Below, in pieces: positions 9,448-18,670 of a stretch of DNA of 64,000 bases. Origin of the DNA: Parvularcula maris. GTDB taxonomy: Bacteria; Pseudomonadota; Alphaproteobacteria; Caulobacterales; Parvularculaceae. Location of the stretch: assembly GCF_024505085.1 (NCBI RefSeq), contig NZ_JANIBC010000003.1, positions 146,504 through 210,503 on the forward strand, written 5' to 3'. Within the stretch, counting starts at the first letter, position 1. Every line of letters begins with the position of its first letter. The position numbers and the translations under genes are program-made. The notes beneath the pieces were generated by a model. That model did not search any database. It saw nothing but the letters and a program-made list of their open reading frames with translations, and was not told where the DNA came from.

Positions 9448-11316
9448 ATGTGGACGAAACGCTTAGGCGCCGTGTCTCTTTTGGTTCTGGCAGCGGCCTG
9501 CAAGACGGCCGTACTGCCGGAGGAGCCAGTGCTGGCCCCGACCCCGGAAGAGCCGCAGCCCACGCAGCCGTCCAACCCTGCGCCTGGTAGTCCTGCGCCG
9601 TCCAACCCGGTGCCTTCTAACCCCGAGCCAAGCGACCCAGTCCCTTCGCCGACACCGGCACCTTCACCAGTCCCGCCGCCTGTCGCCGAGGAACCCTTCG
9701 TTCAGCCAACGAAGTTCCCGGAGCCTGCGACCAACCCCAAGATGAGCGAAACGGAGGCCTCGCGCTTCCTTGTGCAGACGACGTTCGGTCCTAGGCCTGA
9801 GGACGTTATTGAGCTGCAGCAACTAGGGTACACGGAGTGGTTCAAGCGGCAGGTGTCGCTCGATGACAACTTCAATGCACTGGGGCGCTACGATAGTCAC
9901 ATCGAAGCGGGTGGCGACAACGACGTCCGTTATCACCAAGCTATGTTCACGGACAACGCGCTGCGCAGCGACGCACAGCTCCGTTGGCGGATGGTCGATG
10001 CGCTTAGTCAGATCCTAGTAGTATCGTTCGAGGATAACTCATCCCGTCTGCGAAAGCGTCACTTCGCCGACTACCTCGACCTGCTTCATGAAGAATCATT
10101 GGGTAACTACTGTGACCTCGTGGAGGGGGTGACAGAACATCCGCTGATGGCGTTGTACCTATCGTTTCATCAGAACAGGAAGGCTGATCCGGCCCTCGGA
10201 AGCGCACCAGACGAAAACTACGCACGCGAACTGCTTCAACTGTTCACCATCGGTCTCGACGAGCTTCACCTTGATGGTACCCCGACAGGCAGCCCTACTT
10301 ACAACAACGATGATATCGAAGGACTCGCCAGAGTCTTTACCGGCTTCTCCGCGTACTTTACGAACTTCTCCGATCGTCCGGATGACCCTGATGCTGATAT
10401 CGCTATGACAGTCGATAATCAGTACCATGAGGGAGGCCCTAAAGCCTTCCTTGGAACGGTCTTGGATACTGGAGCGGACGCGACGAGAAGTCGGGAAGCT
10501 GCGCTCTCGCATATTCTCGGCCATTCTAACGTAGCCCCGTTCATCAGTAAGAGGCTCATTCAACACTTCATTCGGTCGAACCCGACCCCTTCCTACGTGG
10601 AGCGGGTATCGCGCGCCTTCGAGACAGGCAGTTACACGCTTCCCGATGGCACGGTCGTGGGGGAGGGGCGCCGCTGTGACCTCAGTGCGACAATGGGTGC
10701 CGTGATCTTTGATCCTGAAGCACGGGACGCCGAGATCGCAGCAGAGGACGAGTACGGTAAGGTTCGCTCTACCCGTCTACGCCAGCTTCAGATCCTGCGT
10801 GTGTTTGCGAAGATGGGACCGGTTTCGCAGTCGGGGCTTCTGCCTGAGATCGGGCGGCTCCGCTTCGACTGGGCTCTCAGCAACCATCGCTTCTTCGAAG
10901 CTTCGTCGGTCTTCAACGACTTTCGCTCCACCTTCGTGCCTTCCGGTACCGAGATGTCGGCCAAGGGCTTGGTTGCGCCCGAGATGGAAATTCTTACGGC
11001 GGAGCACATTCTCTCTGTCGACCGAAACGCACCCGACCGGATTCTGGAGAACGTGCGTGAGAACGGTCTGGACGAGTATGACGCGGTGAGGTTCGTAGAA
11101 CTTGCCCGCACGCCAGAACTTCTAGCGGATCGACTGGATGTTCTGTTCACCTACGGAACTCTTCCAGAGGAGGACAAACAACTTCTCCTCGACATGATCA
11201 TAGCGGTGGGAAACGGTCGAGAGCCTGCTGATCTGACTGACGGACAGCTCGAGAATCGAATCCGGGTTGCTGTCCGGTTCTTTGCCAGCACCCCTCAATA
11301 CATTGTGCAGAGGTAG
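9448..11316 (+). CDS. DUF1800 domain-containing lipoprotein
   Basis: 622 aa. The signal sequence ends in lipobox LAAAC (Cys at about residue 18), followed by ~75 residues of Pro/Ser-rich linker (PSNPAPGSPAPSNPVPSNP). The remainder is a DUF1800 domain: SRFLVQTTFGPRPEDVIEL, NYARELLQLFTIGL, GLARVFTGF, HFIRSNPTPSYVERVSRAF. The molecular function of DUF1800 is unknown. Members nearly always precede a DUF1501 gene, as here, where the next ATG is 2 bp after the stop. Codon use is richer in A/T-ending codons than the flanking genes, which suggests transfer. Confidence 0.93.
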   Translation: MWTKRLGAVSLLVLAAACKTAVLPEEPVLAPTPEEPQPTQPSNPAPGSPAPSNPVPSNPEPSDPVPSPTPAPSPVPPPVAEEPFVQPTKFPEPATNPKMSETEASRFLVQTTFGPRPEDVIELQQLGYTEWFKRQVSLDDNFNALGRYDSHIEAGGDNDVRYHQAMFTDNALRSDAQLRWRMVDALSQILVVSFEDNSSRLRKRHFADYLDLLHEESLGNYCDLVEGVTEHPLMALYLSFHQNRKADPALGSAPDENYARELLQLFTIGLDELHLDGTPTGSPTYNNDDIEGLARVFTGFSAYFTNFSDRPDDPDADIAMTVDNQYHEGGPKAFLGTVLDTGADATRSREAALSHILGHSNVAPFISKRLIQHFIRSNPTPSYVERVSRAFETGSYTLPDGTVVGEGRRCDLSATMGAVIFDPEARDAEIAAEDEYGKVRSTRLRQLQILRVFAKMGPVSQSGLLPEIGRLRFDWALSNHRFFEASSVFNDFRSTFVPSGTEMSAKGLVAPEMEILTAEHILSVDRNAPDRILENVRENGLDEYDAVRFVELARTPELLADRLDVLFTYGTLPEEDKQLLLDMIIAVGNGREPADLTDGQLENRIRVAVRFFASTPQYIVQR

Positions 11317-11318
11317 TT

Positions 11319-12662
11319 ATGACGAGTAGACGAAACTTTCTGAAGGGCGCTCTCGGCACGGCTGCTGCGGCTGGCGCGGGATGGGCACCTCAACGGGCAT
11401 TGGCCGCAGGTTCCAGCTATAAAGCTCTCGTCTGCATTACCCTCGTCGGCGGAACCGATACGCATGATTTCCTGATCCCGACGACGGCGTCTGACTACAG
11501 CCGCTGGGTCGATCTTCGGGCTTCGATGTTGGAGGCCTCCAAGGGTACCAGGGAGCGTTCGCTCCTTCTTGGACTGAATAATGCAGAAGGCACGTCCGTA
11601 GGCTTCGCCCCTGAACTACAGGAGCTGCATGAACTCTATCAAGAAGGCGCCCTAGCGATCGTTTCGAACGCCGGACCCCTCAACGGCCCTACCAGTGCCG
11701 CCGATTTCAGCCCGCGGACAGGAATTGTGCCTGACCGTCTTGGGTCGCACAACGATCAACGCTCGGTTTGGAAGACCGGTGGCTTCGATGGTGCACCCTC
11801 TGGCTGGTTGGGAAGGCTCATGGACTTCTTCCCCGAGGACTCACCGGCAGCGAGGGTCACCATCGGCGAAAGCAGTCCGATGGTAGCAGGAGCTGATACG
11901 GTCGGCTTCACGATGAGCAGGCGTAACCTCCGGCTGCCTGATGGCTTCGAAGACAGCAAAGTTTTCGGCTCGACTGAACTGCCTGCACTTCTGCGCAAGC
12001 ACTACCGGAAAACCGGTCGCACAATGGACAATATGTTCATGCGCGAAGTGCTGAAAGCTCAGAACAACGCCTACGACGTGTCGTTGATGCTTCGCCGTCC
12101 GCTTCTGGAAGGGACGGTAGGACAGCAGATTGATCAGGAAGAAAACCTGCTAGCTGAACGTTTGGCTATGGTAGCCGATATTATCGCCGACAGCGCGACC
12201 TTCGGTTTTGATCGCCAGATCTTCCATGTAACGTTCGGGGGTTTCGATACGCACCGTGACCAGTTCGACGTTCTTCCAGGGCTGCAGAGAAAACTGGCCA
12301 CAGCCCTGAAGGGGTTCCACCGAGCGATGCAGTCGATCGGCATGGATGAGCAGGTCACGGCGTTCACCATTACGGATTTCGGTCGTACGCTGCAGGGTAA
12401 CGTCACCGGTACCGATCACGGCTGGGGTTCGCATCACTGCGTTGTCGGGGGTGCTGTGCGCGGAGGCAGGGTGATTGGGGAGATGCCTCCTTATGAAGTG
12501 GGGCACGATCAGGACTGGAGGAGGGGTGCGCTGATCCCGACCCTTTCCGTGGAGCAGTACGGTGCCTCTTTGGGCCGCTGGTTCGGTGTGGACGAGGCGG
12601 GGATCAACCAGGTGTTTCCGAACCTCTCGCGCTTCGACCCCAACGCTGTGGACCTCTTCTAG
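11319..12662 (+). CDS. DUF1501 domain-containing Tat-exported protein
   Basis: 447 aa. The N-terminus SRRNFLKGALGTAAAAG carries a twin-arginine motif (SRRNFLK), so export of a folded protein is expected. The DUF1501 (sulfatase/phosphatase-like fold) body includes SLGGFDTH-like GGFDTHRDQ, TITDFGRTLQGN and the metal-binding-looking GTDHGWGSHHCVVGGAV. It forms a two-gene unit with the upstream DUF1800 gene. The pair is widespread in marine and soil bacteria and its role is unresolved. Base composition resembles its partner rather than the neighbouring housekeeping genes. Confidence 0.93.
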   Translation: MTSRRNFLKGALGTAAAAGAGWAPQRALAAGSSYKALVCITLVGGTDTHDFLIPTTASDYSRWVDLRASMLEASKGTRERSLLLGLNNAEGTSVGFAPELQELHELYQEGALAIVSNAGPLNGPTSAADFSPRTGIVPDRLGSHNDQRSVWKTGGFDGAPSGWLGRLMDFFPEDSPAARVTIGESSPMVAGADTVGFTMSRRNLRLPDGFEDSKVFGSTELPALLRKHYRKTGRTMDNMFMREVLKAQNNAYDVSLMLRRPLLEGTVGQQIDQEENLLAERLAMVADIIADSATFGFDRQIFHVTFGGFDTHRDQFDVLPGLQRKLATALKGFHRAMQSIGMDEQVTAFTITDFGRTLQGNVTGTDHGWGSHHCVVGGAVRGGRVIGEMPPYEVGHDQDWRRGALIPTLSVEQYGASLGRWFGVDEAGINQVFPNLSRFDPNAVDLF

Positions 12663-12686
12663 CGGCGGGGAGGGTTCCGCCGCGAG

Positions 12687-12695
12687 TTATCCACA
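12687..12695 (+). promoter_or_regulatory. Perfect DnaA-box sequence
   Basis: TTATCCACA, the strong E. coli DnaA-box consensus, sits in the 152 bp gap upstream of the YbjN-like gene and is bracketed by CGAG/CTCG. It is a single site without partners, so function is uncertain. Confidence 0.4.
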
Positions 12696-12814
12696 GCTCG
12701 GGAATCTTTCCGTGGGCCTTGTGTCTAACTCGTTGGGCAGGGCGGTTGGCTCGCGCGGCGAGTCATCCCCCTATGGCAAGAGTTGAGGGGCAGGCCCTCG
12801 TTCAGGAGACTAGC

Positions 12815-13318
12815 ATGACGCTGGACACGATCGGATTCCAAGGCATCGAAGCGGACCCCATCGACATGATCGAGAGCCTCGCTCACGCCAAGGACCTGGA
12901 CGCGCAGCGGGTCGACGACACGGAAGTGCATCTGTGCCTGGCCGGTTCCTGGCGCGACATCTCGCTGTGGTTCTCCTGGCGGGAGGAGGCGGGCGTACTG
13001 CAGGTCGGCGCGCCGCTGGAGATCAAAGTGCCGCCCATCCGTAAGCCCGAAGTGCTGAAGCTCATGGCGCAGATCAATGAGCGCCTGTGGCTCGGCCATT
13101 TCGATCTGTGGGAGGAGGACGGCTCGCTGGTCTACCGCAACGGCGCGGTGCTGGAGCCCGGTCACGGCATCAGCGCTGGCCAGGCCGAAGCGCTGCTGCG
13201 CGGGGCGAGGGACGCGTTCGAGCAGTTCTACCCCGCCTTCAACTACGTGGTCTGGGGCGGCAAGGATGCCTCCGAAGCCATCGCCGCGGCGGTTCTTCAG
13301 CCTGCGGGCACGGCCTGA
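12815..13318 (+). CDS. YbjN domain-containing protein
   Basis: 167 aa soluble protein. The pattern ADPIDMIESLAH, then a beta-rich centre (EVHLCLAGSWRDISLWFSWREEAGVLQVG) and LAGQAEALLRGARDAFEQFYPAF-like C-terminus fits the alphaproteobacterial YbjN family, thought to be a tetratricopeptide-chaperone-like fold of unknown role. The ATG at 12815 is preceded by AGGAG at 12804. The 3' end overlaps the convergent VUT transporter gene by 22 bp. Confidence 0.85.
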   Translation: MTLDTIGFQGIEADPIDMIESLAHAKDLDAQRVDDTEVHLCLAGSWRDISLWFSWREEAGVLQVGAPLEIKVPPIRKPEVLKLMAQINERLWLGHFDLWEEDGSLVYRNGAVLEPGHGISAGQAEALLRGARDAFEQFYPAFNYVVWGGKDASEAIAAAVLQPAGTA

Positions 13319-14034
13319 GGGACGGCGGTCACTTCGGCGCCCTCCGACCTCTTCAGCGTACCGATGACTTTGTAGGTAAGGGGGGTCAGCATCGCCTCCC
13401 ATAGGACCTTGAGCAGGTAGTTGGTCACCATCACCTGCAGCACCAGGCTGATCTCCCAGACCCCTAAAAAGGCGAGGGGGTAGAAGATCAGGCTGTCAGC
13501 CGCTTGCCCCACGGCGGTGGAGCCGATCGTCCGCTGCCAGAGCTTCGAGCCGCCGCCCGCCTTCATCATCGCCATGACGCGCGCGTTGACGATCTCGCCG
13601 ATATAGAGGGCGGCCAGCGAGGCGAGGACGATGCGCGGCGCTTGACCGAAGCTGCTGGCGAACGCCGTCTGCCGGTCGATGCCGCCGAGATCGGTGTTCC
13701 AACCCTCCGCTGGCGGAATGGTGGTGATGAAGCCCGCCATGAGTGCTGCGAACAGCGCCGCTGCGGTCGCGGCTCTAATAGCCCGCTTGGCCTTGGTGAA
13801 GCCGTAGACCTCCGTCAGCACGTCGCCGAGTACGTAGGAGAGGGGAAAGAAGAGGACGCCTGCCCCGAAGGGGAAGTCCGGCAGGCCGAAAGGCAGGGGC
13901 AGGGCCGACACCTTGCCCGCCCCGATGATGTTCGAGCAGACGACGATCACGCAGGTGGCGGCCAGGAGATAGTCGAAGAAGCGGAAGGGGTGGCTGGCTG
14001 CTTCAGCTTCAGTGAGGGTTCGAATGGTGCTCAT
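13297..14034 (-). CDS. VUT family queuosine-precursor transporter
   Basis: 245 aa, six or so hydrophobic segments (LLAATCVIVVCSNIIGAG, GAGVLFFPLSYVLGDVLTEVYG, ALFAALMAGFITTIPP, IVLASLAALYIGEIVNA). The sequence PLSYVLGDVLTEVYGF is the signature of the YhhQ/QPTR family, which imports 7-cyano-7-deazaguanine or related queuosine precursors. Inner membrane. It converges with and overlaps the YbjN gene by 22 bp. Confidence 0.92.
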   Translation of the reverse strand: MSTIRTLTEAEAASHPFRFFDYLLAATCVIVVCSNIIGAGKVSALPLPFGLPDFPFGAGVLFFPLSYVLGDVLTEVYGFTKAKRAIRAATAAALFAALMAGFITTIPPAEGWNTDLGGIDRQTAFASSFGQAPRIVLASLAALYIGEIVNARVMAMMKAGGGSKLWQRTIGSTAVGQAADSLIFYPLAFLGVWEISLVLQVMVTNYLLKVLWEAMLTPLTYKVIGTLKRSEGAEVTAVPQAVPAG

Positions 14035-14113
14035 TGCTGGTCCGTGACTTCCGATTAATTCCGTGACTGAAGGGGACGCCGTGCGGGATCAAGGGAGAAG
14101 CTTTTGCCGCTGC

Positions 14114-14234
14114 AGCCCCCTCCGCCCTCCGGGCACCTCCCCCACAGAGTGGGGGAGGAAAACAGAACCACTGCGTGCTCTTTGTATTGCTCCCCCTCTA
14201 GAGGGGGAGCTGCCGGCAGGCTGAGGGGGAGGGG
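14114..14234. repeat. Family B palindromic repeat (copy B1)
   Basis: Left arm GCCCCCTCCGCCC-TCC-GGGCACCTCCCCCAC then GTGGGGGAGG. Spacer AAACAGAACCACTGCGTGC TCTTTGTATTGC. Right arm CTCCCCCTCTAGAGGGGGAG and CTGCCGGCAGGCTGAGGGGG. The spacer AGCAGAACC-TGCTCT pattern recurs in B2 (31515) and B4 (50471). It lies upstream of rpoZ. Confidence 0.85.
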
Positions 14235-14317
14235 ACGCAGAACCAGCGGCTAAGCACTTGCGCCCTTGCCGCACTCGCGCTAGTGGCGGGCGCTTTCCTC
14301 ATTCCCACGGAGTTCAT

Positions 14318-14683
14318 ATGGCGCGCGTCACCGTCGAAGACTGCATCGAGAAGGTCGACAACCGGTTCGATCTGGTCCTCCTGGCCGCCCACCGGGCGCG
14401 CATGATCGCCTCCGGCTCCGCGCCCGAGGTGGACCGCGACCGCGACAAGAACCCCGTCGTCGCCCTGCGCGAGCTGGCCGCCGACAAGATCACCTCCGAC
14501 GAGATCACAGAGGACCTCGTCACCTCGCTGCAGACCCAGCTCGACGTGGACGAGCCGGACGAGGCCGAAGGCATCGCCGCCGAGAAGGCCGACCTGCCAG
14601 AGCATGACCAGGTGTCCGAGGACGACCTGCTCGCCGCCCTGCAGCAGAGCGGCATGGCGCCGCTGTCGCCTTCCAACAAGTAA
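14318..14683 (+). CDS. rpoZ: RNA polymerase subunit omega
   Basis: 121 aa. [20 protein letters not shown] is the canonical omega N-terminus, followed by [13 protein letters not shown] and [10 protein letters not shown]. Omega binds the beta-prime C-terminus, promotes RNA polymerase assembly and forms part of the ppGpp site, consistent with rel lying next to it. The C-terminal tail is acidic ([26 protein letters not shown]), common in alphaproteobacteria. The ATG at 14318 was preferred because upstream codons are non-conserved. Confidence 0.97.
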   Translation: MARVTVEDCIEKVDNRFDLVLLAAHRARMIASGSAPEVDRDRDKNPVVALRELAADKITSDEITEDLVTSLQTQLDVDEPDEAEGIAAEKADLPEHDQVSEDDLLAALQQSGMAPLSPSNK

Positions 14684-14687
14684 GGTG

Positions 14688-14915
14688 ATGAAGGGGCCGG
14701 GCCTTTTGCGGCTCATCGCGGTGGTGCTGGCGCTGGTCCTGAGCGCCGTGCTCTTGGCCCCCGGCGTCCTGGGTGTGAGCGGCGAGCTGCCTTCCTGGCT
14801 GCTGCTCACGCCGATCTTCCTTCTCCTGGTCGCCAGCGTGCTTGCGTCGCGGGCGCGTTCTGCCAACATCAAGGGCGATGGCGAAGACGAAACCCAAGAC
14901 CGAGACCGGCCGTGA
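14688..14915 (+). CDS. Small two-helix membrane protein between rpoZ and rel
   Basis: 75 aa, not in any family I recognise. Two hydrophobic stretches (LLRLIAVVLALVLSAVLLAPG and LPSWLLLTPIFLLLVASVLAS) precede a charged tail (SRARSANIKGDGEDETQDRDRP). The start ATG is 4 bp after the rpoZ stop with AAGGTG in between, so translation is probably coupled. Its last 38 bp overlap the predicted rel start in another frame. GC-ending codons dominate, in keeping with a real gene. Confidence 0.6.
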   Translation: MKGPGLLRLIAVVLALVLSAVLLAPGVLGVSGELPSWLLLTPIFLLLVASVLASRARSANIKGDGEDETQDRDRP

Positions 14916-17253
14916 GGCGCCGCCGCATTCAGCGCCGTCGCGTGGGCGCCTCGCTGAGCCGCATCCAAAGGGTGCGTCGCAAGAGGGGGTTTCTCAGGGG
15001 ACGAAAGCTGCAGCTCCGGGCCAAGCTGTTTCGGGTGCTGTTGAGGCGGGTTACCCGCCGCCGCCGGTAGGGCGCGGCCCCGCCGTCGTCCGCCAGTTCG
15101 AACTGGTGGAGCTGGTCCGCGCCTACGACCCCGACCTCGACGAGGACCTTCTCAACAAGGCCTATGTCTATGCCTACCGGGCGCACGGCACCCAGCTTCG
15201 GGCATCGGGCGACCCCTATTTCAGCCACCCCGTCTCGGTGGCGGCCATCCTCGCCGAGATGAAGCTCGACCCCGTCACCGTGGCGGCGGGTCTGCTTCAC
15301 GATGTGGTCGAGGACACCGACACCACGGTCGCCGACATCAAGCGCGAGTTCGGAGGCGAGATCGCGGGCCTCGTCGATGGCCTCACCAAGATCGCCAAGA
15401 AGGAGCTGCCCGCCGATGTGGACGGCGCGGCGGAGAACTTTGGCAAGTTCATCCTCGCCACCTGCAAGGATGTCCGTGTGCTGCTGGTCAAGCTGGCCGA
15501 CCGGCTGCACAACATGCGCACGCTTCACCACATCAAGAAGCCGGAGAAGCGTCAGCGCATCGCCCTAGAGACGATGGAGATCTACGCGCCGCTCGCGCGG
15601 ATCATCGGCATCGACAAGTTCCGCGAGGAGCTCGAAGACCTCAGCTTCTATTACTTACGTCCCGACGACTACAAGGCGATCACCGAGGGCCTGCAGCGCA
15701 TGGTCGAGCGCTCGGTCTCCGACGTCGTCGCCTTGGCGCAGAACCTGCGCGCCGAGATCGCCAAGGCAGGCATCGACGCGGAGATCACCAGCCGCGAGAA
15801 GCGCGCTTTCTCCGTATGGAGAAAGATGCAGCGCAAGAAGCAGCTCTTCGAGGAGCTGGCCGACATCTACGCCTTCCGCGTCATCGTGCCGACGGTCGAG
15901 GACTGCTACAAAGCGGTGGGGGTTATCCACCAGAACTACCGCCTGATCCCCGGCGAGTTCGACGACTATATCTCGACGCCGAAGCCCAACAACTACCGCT
16001 CCATCCACACGGCGGTGCTTCTCTCCAAGAAGGAAGGCAGCCAGAAGGCGGAGATCCAGATCCGCACCAAGGAGATGCACGACGCCGCCGAGCGCGGCAT
16101 CGCGGCCCATTGGAAGTACAAGGACCGTTCGGCACGTTCCTCCTCGGGCAGCGTGGAGCTTTCGGGGTCCGAGCACTATAACGACTATGAGTGGCTGCGC
16201 CGCACGGTGAGCTCGGTCGAGACGGGCAGCGGCGTGGCGGAGCTCCTGCGCACGGCCAAGCTCGAGTTCTACCGCGATCAGATCTTCTGCTTCACGCCGC
16301 GGGGCCGGGTGATCAGCCTGCCCGTGGGGGCCTCGCCTATCGACTTCGCCTATGCGCTGCATACGGATATTGGCGACAGCTACTCCGGCGCGAAGGTCAA
16401 CGGCATCCTGCGGCCCAACCGCCACCAGCTTCGCAATGGCGACGTGGTTGAGGTGCTGCGGTCCAAGGACGCGCCGATCCCTCAAGGCTGGGAGGCCTAT
16501 GCGGTGACCGGCTCGGCCAAGCTTCGTTTGCGCAAGCGGCTACGGGAGCTTGCTGCCAAGGAGCAGCATGCCCTCGGCCAGCGCATCCTGCGTGCCGGGT
16601 TCGAGACCCACGACGTTCCGTACTCGCCCGACGCGGTGAGGGAGGCCGCGAAACGGATGGGTTTCAGGGGGCTGAAGCCGCTTCTTGAGGCTGTCGGGCG
16701 TCTTGAAGTGTCCGACGTCGCGGTGATCGACGAGGTCTACCCCAACCTCCGGGCCACCCTGAAGGCCAACCGCAGGCCGGTGGAGCCCGGCCAGATGGTC
16801 AGCCCGCGCGCGGTGTCGATCGAGGGGATAGGCCGGGGCGCAGGCCTCATCTTCTGCGCCACCTGCCGCCCCTTGCCTGAGGAGCGGATCATCGGTGTGC
16901 GCTCCGATGACGAGCAGCATATCTGTGTGCACCGGATCGACTGTCCCAACCTCTCCGACGAGAGCGGCGACTGGATCGACCTTGCCTGGCGCAACGATCC
17001 GGAGGCGTCCTATGTGGTCGAGGTGGTGGTGACCGTGACCAACCGCACCGGCGCCATCGGCCATATCGGCTCGCTGCTGGCGAAATACGAGGCGGACATT
17101 CACGACCTCCATGTGGAGAACCGCGAGGTGCAGTTCTCGGACCTTCGGGTGGAGTTCGCGGTGCAGGACGCCAAGCACCTGGCCAATGTGATGACGGCGC
17201 TGCGCGGCTCGGACCTGGTGGTCGATGCCAGGCGCTCGGAAGGGATACGATGA
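14878..17253 (+). CDS. rel: Bifunctional (p)ppGpp synthetase/hydrolase Rel/SpoT
   Basis: About 791 aa. The HD hydrolase domain is intact (HDVVEDTDTTVADI), then the RelA/SpoT synthetase domain (NNYRSIHTAV, EIQIRTKEMHDAAERGIAAHWKYK), a TGS domain (CFTPRGRVISLPVGASPIDFAYALH), a zinc-finger-like segment and a C-terminal ACT domain (VTVTNRTGAIGHIGSLLAKYEADI). Both activities are therefore likely. Homologs start just before RQFELVELVRAYDP. Here an ~70-residue Pro/Ala/Ser-rich N-terminal extension precedes it and no ATG/GTG/TTG lies between, so the start at 14878 is uncertain. pyrE overlaps its stop by 4 bp. Confidence 0.95.
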   Translation: MAKTKPKTETGREAPPHSAPSRGRLAEPHPKGASQEGVSQGTKAAAPGQAVSGAVEAGYPPPPVGRGPAVVRQFELVELVRAYDPDLDEDLLNKAYVYAYRAHGTQLRASGDPYFSHPVSVAAILAEMKLDPVTVAAGLLHDVVEDTDTTVADIKREFGGEIAGLVDGLTKIAKKELPADVDGAAENFGKFILATCKDVRVLLVKLADRLHNMRTLHHIKKPEKRQRIALETMEIYAPLARIIGIDKFREELEDLSFYYLRPDDYKAITEGLQRMVERSVSDVVALAQNLRAEIAKAGIDAEITSREKRAFSVWRKMQRKKQLFEELADIYAFRVIVPTVEDCYKAVGVIHQNYRLIPGEFDDYISTPKPNNYRSIHTAVLLSKKEGSQKAEIQIRTKEMHDAAERGIAAHWKYKDRSARSSSGSVELSGSEHYNDYEWLRRTVSSVETGSGVAELLRTAKLEFYRDQIFCFTPRGRVISLPVGASPIDFAYALHTDIGDSYSGAKVNGILRPNRHQLRNGDVVEVLRSKDAPIPQGWEAYAVTGSAKLRLRKRLRELAAKEQHALGQRILRAGFETHDVPYSPDAVREAAKRMGFRGLKPLLEAVGRLEVSDVAVIDEVYPNLRATLKANRRPVEPGQMVSPRAVSIEGIGRGAGLIFCATCRPLPEERIIGVRSDDEQHICVHRIDCPNLSDESGDWIDLAWRNDPEASYVVEVVVTVTNRTGAIGHIGSLLAKYEADIHDLHVENREVQFSDLRVEFAVQDAKHLANVMTALRGSDLVVDARRSEGIR

Positions 17254-17831
17254 ACAAGGACGAGGTTCTCAGGATTTTCGAGGAGTGCGGTGCGCTGCTG
17301 AAGGGGCACTTCATCCTGTCCTCGGGCAGGCACGCCGACACCTATCTCAACAAGGCGCTGGTGAGCCGCTACCCCGAGCCTACCGAGAGGCTTGGCCGCG
17401 CTTTGGCGGAGATGATCGGTGGGCTGAAGGAGAAGCCGAGCGCTGTGGTGGCCCCTGCCATGGGGGCGATCCTGTTCGGCTATGAAACCGCGCGCGCCAT
17501 GGACCTGCCCTTCATGTATACGGAGCGTGAGGGCGGCGAGTTCACCTTCCGCCGCGGCTTCGGCCTGGACAAGGGTCAGAAAGTCATCGTGGTCGAGGAC
17601 ATCGTCAGCACGGGTCTCTCCGCCCGCGAATGCGTTGAGGCTTGTCAGAAAGCGGGCGGCGAGGTGCTGGGCGTGGCGTGTCTTATCGACCGCTCGGGCG
17701 GCAAGGCGGAGCTCGGCGTGCCGCTTCTGCCGTTGGCGGAGCTCGACATCGCTACCTATGCGCCTGACGATCTACCCAAGCATTTGAAGGACACGCCTGC
17801 CGTCAAGCCCGGCAGCAGGGGCCTCGCATGA
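17250..17831 (+). CDS. pyrE: Orotate phosphoribosyltransferase
   Basis: 193 aa. It adds PRPP to orotate to make OMP in pyrimidine synthesis. Visible motifs are [19 protein letters not shown], the PRPP-binding [14 protein letters not shown], and [17 protein letters not shown]. Its start overlaps rel (ATGA) and its stop overlaps pdxJ (ATGA), so the three genes are translationally coupled. PRPP comes from Prs, encoded at 4613-5557. Confidence 0.97.
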   Translation: MNKDEVLRIFEECGALLKGHFILSSGRHADTYLNKALVSRYPEPTERLGRALAEMIGGLKEKPSAVVAPAMGAILFGYETARAMDLPFMYTEREGGEFTFRRGFGLDKGQKVIVVEDIVSTGLSARECVEACQKAGGEVLGVACLIDRSGGKAELGVPLLPLAELDIATYAPDDLPKHLKDTPAVKPGSRGLA

Positions 17832-18664
17832 CGGGCGAGGGCGGCAACCCCTGGGCCAAGACCGGGCTTCCGCGCTCGGAGGTTCTGAAGGACGGCAACC
17901 CCGCGCAAGACGCGCCGCCCTGCCGTCTGGGTGTGAACATCGACCACGTGGCGACGATCAGGAACGCCCGCGGCGGGCCTCACCCCGACCCGGTGCGTGC
18001 GGCCAAGCTGGCCGAAGCCTGCGGCGCCGACGGCATCACGGCGCATCTGCGCGAGGACCGCCGCCACATCCGCGACGAGGATATGGAGCGTCTGCGGGCG
18101 GAGCTCAGCATCCCCCTCAATTTCGAGATGGCTGCCACGCCGGAGATGGTCGAGATCGCGCTTAGGACGAAGCCTCACGCGGTCTGCCTAGTCCCAGAGC
18201 GGCGCATGGAGCGCACCACTGAAGGCGGCCTCGACCTCACCACCCACCATGCGAGCCTGGAACCTGCGATCAGACGGCTCTCGGACGTGGGCGCGCGCGT
18301 CTCGCTCTTCATCGACCCGGAGGAGGAGCAGATCAGGATGGCGGCGCAGCTCGGCGCCCCCGTGATCGAGCTTCACACCGGCACCTATGCCGAGGCGGCC
18401 CTCGCCACTGACAAGAAGGCCCTGACCGAGACGCACACGGCGCTGCGCGAGGGGGCGGAGCTTGCGGAAAGTCTTGGCCTCGAAGTCCACGCAGGCCACG
18501 GCCTCACTTTCTGGAACGTCCAAAACATCGCCGCAATTCCCGAGGTGCGGGAGCTGAATATCGGGCACTTCCTGATCGGCGAAGCGGTGTTCATGGGTCT
18601 CGACGGCGCGATCCGGGAGATGCGGAAGCTGATCGCGGATGCTCGGACGGGGATGCTGCTTTAG
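17828..18664 (+). CDS. pdxJ: Pyridoxine 5'-phosphate synthase
   Basis: 278 aa. It condenses 3-amino-1-phosphohydroxyacetone phosphate with deoxyxylulose 5-phosphate to make PNP, the last ring-forming step of vitamin B6 synthesis. Motifs are [57 protein letters not shown] and [15 protein letters not shown]. About 32 residues precede the conserved [12 protein letters not shown] start, but the ATGA overlap with pyrE supports using the ATG at 17828. In many relatives acpS follows directly. Here the DUF559/repeat block intervenes. Confidence 0.97.
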   Translation: MTGEGGNPWAKTGLPRSEVLKDGNPAQDAPPCRLGVNIDHVATIRNARGGPHPDPVRAAKLAEACGADGITAHLREDRRHIRDEDMERLRAELSIPLNFEMAATPEMVEIALRTKPHAVCLVPERRMERTTEGGLDLTTHHASLEPAIRRLSDVGARVSLFIDPEEEQIRMAAQLGAPVIELHTGTYAEAALATDKKALTETHTALREGAELAESLGLEVHAGHGLTFWNVQNIAAIPEVRELNIGHFLIGEAVFMGLDGAIREMRKLIADARTGMLL

Positions 18665-18670
18665 CTTCTT

